Origin: Hippopus hippopus
Lineage: Eukaryota; Mollusca; Bivalvia; Cardiida; Cardiidae
DNA: 64,000 nt
NCBI GenBank assembly: GCA_946811185.2
Contig: OX328096.1
Location: 21,765,881 to 21,829,880, forward strand
Reading direction: 5' to 3'
The translations under genes and the position numbers were made by a program. The notes under the pieces were generated by a model. It had not been told where the DNA came from. It worked only from the letters and a program-made list of their open reading frames with translations, and made no database searches. Below, piece by piece: positions 44,301 through 64,000 of this stretch. The stretch's first letter is position 1. Every line of letters starts with the position of its first letter.

Positions 44301-45892
44301 AAGAAAAATGCTTTCTCAGGTATATCAGCTTAGGATGAAGCATGTCAGCAGTGCTGTAGCAGAAGCGGATTTAATGCATTTCAATGATGCATTATACCGA
44401 GCATGTCATCACATGATAATTAGTCCATGAGTCCATTGTCTTTCAACCAACTGAATCATAAGTAAACTGGTCCTTTGAGCTGTAGGAAATTGTATATAGC
44501 AAAAAGTTTAACCCAGGTCAGCCTTCGTATAGAAATATTTTTGGGAGGGGCAAAAGAATACTGAGTGCTTTGAAATTGCACTTTTTGAGCAATTTGCCAT
44601 TTGCCACAATATCCAAGTTATCTATTGTAGGTTGCAAAATATGCCAAGCTAAGGATGTGAGTTAAATCTCTCTCAAAGGGACCTATTTGCCTTTTCTGTT
44701 TGGGCATTAACGTCTTAGAAAACACTGATAAGATACCTTAAGACGCCACATATCACTAACTTTACCAAACGACAAAATTCACGACTTTGCCAAATTGAAA
44801 GCATTTGCAGATGACAAACATGACTTAACTCTTTACCACACAATCCCGACTTTTAACTACCCTGAGAAAGAGTCCTCTAGAAAACATTGTGGGAAAAGGA
44901 GAAAATGCTGGTAACCAGCATTTTCTCCTTTTCCCACAATATTTTCTACCCTATCAAAGTCAGAAATTATCATATTACCAAGATTTAATTTGTTGTCTGC
45001 AGATGTTTTGAAATTTGGTCCAGTCCAAAAATTTGTTGTGTGGTAAAGAGTTAAATAGAGGGATTTGTCTAGGATAGGTTAGAAAACATTGTGGGAGAAA
45101 GAGAAAATGCTAGTTACGAGCATTTTCTCTTTATCTCACAATGTATTCCAAATGCCTTTTACTAAGGGTCGCTAAATGTTGGGATTGTGTGGTAAAGGGT
45201 AAAGGTTGATTGTATGGTGTTTAACGCCGTTTTCAACATTATTTCAGTTATATCGCGGCAGCCAGTGCACCTATCCATGCTTTCCTGGAGTCTCTTTTAC
45301 CAGTACTCCGCAACAATTTTCTTTCCAAGCCACTGGCTGCTTTCCTACATAATCGTCGTCGAAACAATGGTCAGCGGTGGAAGAGGAATGAATCCTGTCG
45401 CAGTGACTATCATCAATCCTCGGAAAGAAATTGGCCGAGCCAGGGGTCGAACCCTGGACCCCGTGTTCTTAAGTCCTGTACGCTACCAACTGAGCTACCG
45501 GGGCTCGGCAAAGGGTAAAGGAAGGACCATCAATGAAATTTTTCTTTCCTTTTTCCTTTGTATTAGTACAGTACTGCCTTACTGAATTCAGACAGAAACA
45601 ATTGGGAATTGTACAAATCTAAATATTCCCATGTAACTCTTTACTAAACTACAAGGTTTTAGACTCGCCCAAACTGAAAGGATTGCAGAGGACAAATGGG
45701 GCTCTAATAATTAAATTTGTCTTTGAAAGGGTAGAAAACATGGTGGGAAAAGGAGAAAATGCTGGTTTACCAGCATTTTCTCCTTTCCCCATAATGTTTT
45801 CAGGTTTTTTTCTCAGGGTAGTTAAAAGTCAGGAATGTTTGGTAAAGGCTTAAAGTGAATTTCTTCATTTTGTTCCAGAACCAGAGAAGTAG
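23389..45892 (+). CDS. EIF3D: Eukaryotic translation initiation factor 3 subunit D
   Basis: Fourteen exons: 23389-23511, 27345-27390, 28499-28635, 31419-31510, 32096-32165, 33648-33769, 34649-34781, 36258-36536, 37132-37214, 38437-38566, 40560-40702, 42765-42957, 44132-44234 and 45879-45892, giving 555 aa (human about 548). eIF3d is the cap-binding, mRNA-contacting subunit of eIF3 in the cytoplasm. Conserved landmarks: GWGPCSVPE near the N-terminus, [11 protein letters not shown] across exon 2, [20 protein letters not shown], the RNA-gate stretch [20 protein letters not shown] (about 311-330), [18 protein letters not shown] and NAWGILRC. The tail (about 530-551) is Asp/Glu-rich with interspersed Ser, as in CK2-phosphorylated eIF3d tails. 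No internal stops. Introns hold most of the window's MITEs. Confidence 0.97.
23537..23700 (-). repeat. Degenerate short repeats in eIF3d intron 1
   Basis: Loose repeats of a TTCGCCCC / GTCGTTTNGCCCTCAAAC type, about 25-45 bases apart, begin 26 bases after exon 1. Low complexity; no element assigned. Confidence 0.45.
24243..25309 (-). mobile_element. Tandem-repeat element family D
   Basis: Read on the - strand it begins ACAAGATATCTGTTTGTAAA (25309 down), passes about 200 bp of unique DNA, about 4.7 units of 158 bp (CCTTGTCCGGATGATAAC at 24314, 24473, 24631, 24789 and 24947), a GGTCGGTCGGTCGG patch, and ends in a hairpin at 24245-24274 (CCCCCACTTCGTTGAAGGGG on the - strand, TTCG near the tip). 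eIF3d intron 1. ORFs inside are period artefacts. Confidence 0.8.
25325..25562 (-). pseudogene. Mariner transposase relic, central part
   Basis: On the - strand two overlapping frames give [18 protein letters not shown], then, after a frame change, MADET, a stop in place of the usual Trp, and [17 protein letters not shown]. This is the first catalytic Asp block of mariner transposases (the DET...PETK...W...SP pattern). Frameshift and stop codon show it is dead. eIF3d intron 1, beside element D. Confidence 0.75.
26205..27340. other. eIF3d intron 1, distal part, nothing firm
   Basis: No exon or named repeat, except a weak family B-like remnant at about 27050-27170 (AACGAGAAAATGCAGCTTACCAG). 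Confidence 0.45.
27803..28090 (+). repeat. S1 SINE, old copy
   Basis: tRNA-like head (GAGCCCAGTACATTAGTTGG, box B region decayed to AGTTTGACACC), body with ATTGATAGTCATTGCAACAG and GAAGAATA, and tail AATAATGTTGAAAACTG. eIF3d intron 2. Confidence 0.7.
28188..28450 (+). repeat. Family A MITE, best-preserved copy
   Basis: GAGCCATGCTCTGGCAAAAG at the left and CTTTTCACAGAGCATGGCTC at the right. The internal palindrome around GGTCAGCCTGCGCGGACTGC is perfect. ATAT flanks both ends. It lies 48 bases before eIF3d exon 3. Confidence 0.9.
28762..29035 (-). repeat. S2 SINE (tRNA-headed)
   Basis: On the - strand the head starts CCTGGCGGGGTAGCTCAGTG (box A TAGCTCAGTGG) with box B GGTTCGAAATCC. The body follows (GCGAACTTTCTTTCCGGCGA, GTACTGGTGTGAGAAAGCCA), and the tail is CAATACAAACAAACG. 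It is a SINE, not a tRNA gene, because the tRNA region continues into the family body. eIF3d intron 3. Confidence 0.8.
29430..29611. repeat. Family J fold-back MITE
   Basis: Inverted arms run from CATCAACCATTCTTAAGAGT to GTTCTTAAGGATGGTTGGTG, with an internal stem through GAAAGTAACACAACTTCAGA. It is related to 1140-1535 and 34945-35121. It abuts element C at 29622. Confidence 0.75.
29622..30658 (-). mobile_element. Tandem-repeat element family C (complete ends)
   Basis: The terminal hairpin 29623-29656 (AGCTCACCTGAGCACGAAGT...AGGTGAGCT) is nearly perfect and keeps TTCG on the - strand. It is followed by about six 145-bp units, with the ACAAGAGGGCCATGATGGCC end at 30658. The GTCCGTC patch has decayed. 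eIF3d intron 3. Confidence 0.8.
30721..30942 (-). repeat. MITE family B, reverse copy
   Basis: TTAA precedes CTCTTTACCAAATGAC; right end TTGGTAAAGG. Hairpin centre GCTTGTTACCGGC. eIF3d intron 3. Confidence 0.85.
31848..31965 (+). repeat. Dispersed repeat family M
   Basis: Matches 15478-15595: TTTTCTATCCATCGTAATCT, then GAAGATACAAGAATGGTTAT. Family otherwise unknown. eIF3d intron 4. Confidence 0.6.
32346..32558 (-). repeat. MITE family B, reverse copy, degraded
   Basis: Left end decayed (TCTTAACCAAGCC); right end TTTGGTAAAGGG. The hairpin is partly lost. eIF3d intron 5. Confidence 0.7.
32826..33046 (+). repeat. MITE family B, forward copy with intact TTAA flanks
   Basis: TTAA is at 32822-32825 and 33047-33050, ends are CCCTTTACCACACAATGCCG and GTGGTAAAGAG, and the central hairpin is intact. 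A good type copy for the family. eIF3d intron 5. Confidence 0.9.
33288..33534 (+). repeat. Family A MITE
   Basis: ACTCTGGCAAAAGGGGACTT left, central AGGTCAGCCTGCAGGCTGACC with the loop lost, right CCCAAAGCATGGCTTAT. eIF3d intron 5. Confidence 0.78.
34182..34401 (-). repeat. MITE family B, reverse copy
   Basis: Hairpin arms about 34297-34345 around GCTGGTTACCAGC; right end TAGTAAAGAG. eIF3d intron 6. Confidence 0.85.
34945..35121. repeat. Family J fold-back MITE
   Basis: CTAACCATTCATAAAAACAT at the left pairs with AGGAATGGTTGGTGAATAC at the right. The internal GAAAGGAACATAACTTCTGA has its inverse within 60 bases. eIF3d intron 7. Confidence 0.7.
35136..35360 (+). repeat. Family A MITE with internal deletion
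   Basis: GAGCCATGCTCTGGCATGCTC left end; the segment up to ATACCAAGCAAGACATC is shortened, and one arm of the central palindrome is lost. Right end TTTTCACAGAGTACGG. eIF3d intron 7. Confidence 0.75.
35565..36109 (-). repeat. Two degraded reverse family B MITEs
   Basis: The first is about 35565-35790 and the second 35864-36109 (TTAA at 35860-35863; right end GTGTGGTAAAGCA). Both hairpins have drifted. eIF3d intron 7, directly before exon 8. Confidence 0.65.
37285..37735 (-). repeat. Two reverse family B MITEs
   Basis: Hairpin centres GCTGGTTACCAGT at about 37413 and TCTGGTTAGCAAG at about 37640; both carry the reverse-orientation flank (GATTGGATTTG, GTTTAAAGG-like ends). eIF3d intron 9. Confidence 0.65.
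37960..38235 (+). repeat. S1 SINE, old copy
   Basis: Head-like GTATGGTAGCTGGGTTGGTA, box B decayed (TGGTTGATTCCCC), and tail AACTGAAATGATGTTAAAAA. eIF3d intron 9. Confidence 0.6.
38600..38850 (-). repeat. MITE family B, degraded reverse copy
   Basis: A recognisable hairpin remnant (GAAATTGCTTGTTACCCGCA) and TTTGTTGAAGGATTAA right end. eIF3d intron 10. Confidence 0.55.
39110..39330 (+). repeat. MITE family B, forward copy with TTAA flanks
   Basis: TTAA at 39106-39109 and 39331-39334. Hairpin intact around GCTGGTAACCAGC. eIF3d intron 10. Confidence 0.9.
39492..39709 (+). repeat. MITE family B, forward copy
   Basis: TTAA at 39488-39491. The right end is GTTTGGTAATG without TTAA. It lies 160 bases from the previous copy in the same intron and orientation. 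Confidence 0.85.
39853..40130 (+). repeat. S1 SINE
   Basis: Head CCAGGCCTTGTAGCTCTGTTGG, body GATTGATAAAGGTCATCATG, and tail TTGAAATAATGTTGAAAATG. eIF3d intron 10. Confidence 0.7.
40220..40440 (+). repeat. MITE family B, forward copy with TTAA flanks
   Basis: TTAA at 40216-40219 and 40441-40444. The hairpin centre has drifted (GCTTTTAACCATC). It ends 119 bases before eIF3d exon 11. Confidence 0.88.
40760..40978 (-). repeat. MITE family B, reverse copy
   Basis: Hairpin centre GCTGGTTACTAGC with TTGGAAAAGGAG arms; right end TATGGTAAAGGG. eIF3d intron 11. Confidence 0.82.
41210..41527 (-). mobile_element. Short element family E (no tandem array)
   Basis: On the - strand it starts GAAACTAGAGCTGTCACTGA (41527 down) and ends in a hairpin at 41218-41250 with stem ATACCCCCA/TGGGGGTAT, inner AAAAC/GTTTT and TTCG at the tip, then an A-run. 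A GTCCGTCCGTCCGTG patch sits beside the hairpin. Only one unit is present, so it looks like a minimal member of the C/D/F/G/K plan. eIF3d intron 11. Confidence 0.7.
41612..41920 (+). repeat. S1 SINE, nearly full length
   Basis: tRNA-like head from GTTAGCCCAGTTAGTGCAGT through TACTGGTTCAAATTGG (box B-like), body, and a tail of (AATC)n repeats at about 41900-41915. eIF3d intron 11. Confidence 0.8.
41950..42242 (+). mobile_element. S2 SINE with 12-bp target duplication
   Basis: CTAGATCAAGGC occurs at 41950-41961 and 42231-42242, flanking the insertion. The tRNA head has box A TGGCTTAGTGG and box B GAGTTCGATACC. The body ends in (CAAC)n. The flanks join into an S3 SINE, so S2 landed in S3. It is the best-supported recent retroposition in the window. 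eIF3d intron 11. Confidence 0.88.
42243..42365 (-). repeat. S3 SINE fragment disrupted by S2
   Basis: GCTCTGAAGTGTCTTATCAA, ACGACACTCCC and GCTGAGCCACACAGGGTCTC match the S3 body and head in reverse. The other part lies at about 41925-41949. Confidence 0.65.
42518..42732 (+). repeat. MITE family B, forward copy
   Basis: Right TTAA at 42733-42736. Hairpin centre GCTGGTCATCAGC. It ends 32 bases before eIF3d exon 12. Confidence 0.8.
43595..43735 (+). repeat. S1 SINE, 5'-truncated
   Basis: GCCAGTGGCTTGGGAAGAAT and the tail TGTTGAAAACAGCATTAAAA remain; the tRNA head is missing. eIF3d intron 12. Confidence 0.7.
43901..44101 (+). repeat. MITE family B, degraded forward copy with TTAA flanks
   Basis: TTAA at 43897-43900 and 44102-44105. 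The left hairpin arm has diverged (GGGTAATAGAGAAGATACCA). It ends 30 bases before eIF3d exon 13. Confidence 0.78.
44345..44545 (+). repeat. Family A MITE, truncated
   Basis: Left portion from about GTGCTGTAGCAGAAGCGGAT to AACCCAGGTCAGCCTTCG; the right arm is missing. eIF3d intron 13. Confidence 0.6.
44829..45203. repeat. Family B forward copy followed by a partial reverse copy
   Basis: The forward copy is 44829-45050, with TTAA at 44825-44828 and 45051-45054 and an intact hairpin. The reverse copy 45060-45203 lacks its first ~80 bases and has centre GCTAGTTACGAGC. eIF3d intron 13. Confidence 0.85.
45207..45511 (-). repeat. S1 SINE, full length
   Basis: On the - strand: head GCCCCGGTAGCTCAGTTGG (box A), GGGTTCGACCCC (box B), body with GACTATCATCAATCC in reverse, tail ATACAATCAA. 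The tRNA part is well preserved but continues into the SINE body. eIF3d intron 13. Confidence 0.88.
45636..45849 (-). repeat. MITE family B, reverse copy
   Basis: Right end TTTGGTAAAGG before CTTAA; hairpin centre GCTGGTTTACCAGC with one extra T. It ends 29 bases before the last eIF3d exon. Confidence 0.85.
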
Positions 45893-46121
45893 ATGATCCA
45901 GCTTGCCATCTGACATAGGTTTCAGACAGGGTTAAATCAGCAGACTATCATATTCTTTGAAGTGCTTGTGATTTTTAGAGTTGATATTGATATGATTTGT
46001 TAACACCATAAACAAATTAAGAGCAACAGAAAACTGAACATATTTTACAGTGTTTGGATAAAAATTTTATTCTCCCCGTAATTCCTACTTTCTTATGTAA
46101 GACGATAACTAAAGTATCTGG

Positions 46122-46127
46122 AATAAA
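46122..46127 (+). terminator. Candidate eIF3d polyadenylation signal
   Basis: AATAAA lies 230 bases after the eIF3d stop and is followed by T-rich DNA (46140-46165). It is the first canonical hexamer downstream, giving a 3' UTR of about 250 bases. Confidence 0.5.
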
Positions 46128-46206
46128 TTTATGAATTATTTTTGTTTTTTTCTCTCTTTCCTTGATTCTTGACACAGTATTAAGCGGTGCACATTTTACA
46201 GGTAAT

Positions 46207-46440
46207 GGATTGATTGATTGAATGGTGTTTTATGCTGCCTGCAACATTATTCAGTCATATCACGGCGACAGATCACATATTCAAGTATTTCCTGGGTTTC
46301 ACCAGTACTATATGCTAGGGCTCTGAAGTGTCTTGCCCAAAGACACTCCCACGAAAAATTCAGTGGATCAGGTGGGCCTTGAGCCTGGGGCCTCCAGGTT
46401 ACGAGTCCCACACTTTACCACTGAGCCAAGCAGGACCCCT
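46207..46440 (-). repeat. S3 SINE, full length
   Basis: On the - strand: GGGGTCCTGCTTGGCTCAGT head, AGGCTCAAGGCCCACC box B-like region, GAGTGTCTTTGGGCAAGACA body and an AATCAATC tail. It lies in the eIF3d-ADSL intergenic gap. Confidence 0.8.
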
Positions 46441-46793
46441 TTACAGGTCATGGAATGAAAGATAATGATTGATGAAAAATAGAAACTCAATTAGGTAACT
46501 TGTAAAATATTGATTATCATATGACATTAAGTGTAGTACATGAATAAACCTTTATGTTAAAACAATGAATGTGGTGAAGAAGAATTGTACATTATCAGAA
46601 AGATCTCTTTTTGCCAAAACATTTTCAAAAGTGGTGAAATCATGTCAAACTTATATTTGTGTGTTCATATTTGTCTGTGCATCTGGGTCAATCTCCAGTC
46701 CAGAAATACATGTATAACCAGTAGGATACTTTGATGGTCAAACAGGCATAACAATACAACCTTAGCAGGAACAAGCTTCTGCTAAAAAAAATG

Positions 46794-47587
46794 TCTTACC
46801 TCTTTCCCAGCCAAAAATAATACAGACTAGTCCCATTTGAAAGCATCTGTAGATGACAAAGTAAATGCGACTCAAAATTTGTTTTAGGGAGGGTAGAAAA
46901 CATGGGAAAAGGAAAAAATGCCGGTTACCAGCATTTTCTCCTTTTCCAATGTTTTGAAAAGCTTTTTTACTCACGGATGTTAAAAGTTGGGATTGTCTGC
47001 TAAAGGGTGAACCCTTCACTGCACAATCCCAGGTATTAACAAGCCATAGAAAGCTCTGGAAAAATTTGAGAGCGGAAAAAAGGAGAAAATGCAGGTAACC
47101 AGTATTTTCTTCTGTTCCTACTTCGTATTCTTCCCTTCGAAAGACATGTCGCATCGTTTGAGGCACATCTAATTTTCTTGTCTGCAAAAGCCTTCAATTC
47201 TGACAAGTCAACCATCTTTTCAACTGGTAAAGCTTTAGAGGTAGTTCCAAGACAAACCGAGTCGGCCAATCCAATGGCTAGTGTTTACAAATAGAATTTA
47301 ATGGTAAGACAATAAGACACAATATCAAGCACAACAAAGGAGACATGTTCAAAGAATTCAACAAATCCTTTCCTTTTAAACTCTTTACCCAACATTAAAA
47401 TCTTTGACACGTCCAAACTTAAAGTATTTGCAGACTAAAAATCAAATTTGACTCAAATTATTGTATTGGTCTGTAAAAGGGTAGAAAACATTGTGGGAAA
47501 AGGAAAAAATGCTGGTTATCAGCATTTTCTCCTTTTCCCAGCTTCTTTTCCGAAACGTTTTTTCTCCGGGTCTTTTAAACTAAAGAG
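46794..47587. repeat. Three family B MITEs between eIF3d and ADSL
   Basis: Reverse copy 46794-47008 (centre GCCGGTTACCAGC), forward copy 47012-47233 starting three bases later (centre GCAGGTAACCAGT), and reverse copy 47381-47587 with TTAA at 47588-47591 (centre GCTGGTTATCAGC). Confidence 0.8.
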
Positions 47588-47672
47588 TTAATTGTATGAC
47601 AGAAATTGTGTTTTTTCACATTTTCTGTAGCAAAAAGGTAAAATTTATCATTTTTTGAGATGGGTGAACACT

Positions 47673-47816
47673 GACTGGGTAATAAAGAGGGACAAATGCC
47701 TATTGGGTAATAAAGAGGGACAAATGCCTATTGGGTAATAAAGAGGGGCAAATGCTTATTGGGTAATAAACAGCAACAAATGCTTATTGGGTAATAAACA
47801 GCAACAAATGCTTATA
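47673..47816 (+). repeat. 28-bp minisatellite, about 5 units
   Basis: TATTGGGTAATAAAGAGGGA recurs every 28 bases. The last two units share AACAGCAACAAATGC variants, which suggests stepwise expansion. It ends 17 bases beyond the ADSL stop codon, inside its 3' UTR. Confidence 0.9.
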
Positions 47817-47832
47817 CGTATCACACTCTCGG

Positions 47833-63914
<16,082 letters not shown>

Positions 63915-64000
63915 CTGTGAGAGAAAAGGTCAATTTTGTATAACAAACCATACAGTTAATATTACAATAACTAGAACTGTCAAACTGAAGAAAAACCCAC

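Noticed and set aside
45414..45508. tRNA gene on the - strand (also 60935-61013, 41960-42035, 28965-29035)
   Set aside because: Box A and box B are present, but each tRNA-like part runs into the same SINE body and tail, and the structures lack a proper acceptor end.

Overview
This window is animal genomic DNA, most likely from a mollusc and probably a bivalve. The genes have many introns with GT-AG borders. The space between exons is packed with short fold-back elements, tRNA-derived SINEs and bivalve-style tandem-repeat elements. The species call is an inference from the repeats and protein divergence.

Five protein-coding loci could be rebuilt exon by exon, with splice phases that agree at every junction. 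(1) The last two exons of a multiple inositol polyphosphate phosphatase (MINPP1-like, copy 1, + strand, 842-2388). (2) A complete second MINPP1-like gene in tandem (copy 2, + strand, 4990-12262, 4 exons, 477 aa). (3) An uncharacterised conserved gene on the - strand (23035-14057, 5 exons, 228 aa) with a helix-hairpin-helix-like segment and a basic C-terminus. (4) Translation initiation factor eIF3 subunit D (+ strand, 23389-45892, 14 exons, 555 aa), head to head with gene 3 across a 353-bp shared promoter region. (5) Adenylosuccinate lyase (- strand, last 11 exons, 63914-47833), tail to tail with eIF3d and running off the right edge.

The rest is introns and intergenic DNA built from repeats. 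Family A is a ~260-bp MITE with a GAGCCATGCTCTG terminal repeat. Family B is a ~220-bp MITE with TTAA target sites, CCCTTTACC ends and a long central hairpin, present about 40 times. There are three tRNA-headed SINE families (S1, S2, S3). Six tandem-repeat elements (C, D, E, F, G, K) differ in sequence but share one plan: an ACAAGAG-like start, 145-165-bp tandem units where an array is present, a GTCCGTC-rich patch and a terminal hairpin with TTCG at its tip. There are also two mariner transposase relics, minisatellites, and nested insertions that give a relative order of events.

Functionally the window mixes housekeeping genes (translation initiation, purine synthesis) with a small expanded family of inositol phosphate phosphatases that appear to be secreted and membrane-anchored. 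The most unusual points are the altered catalytic HAE motif and GPI-type tail of the phosphatases, and the shared terminal architecture of the six tandem-repeat elements.
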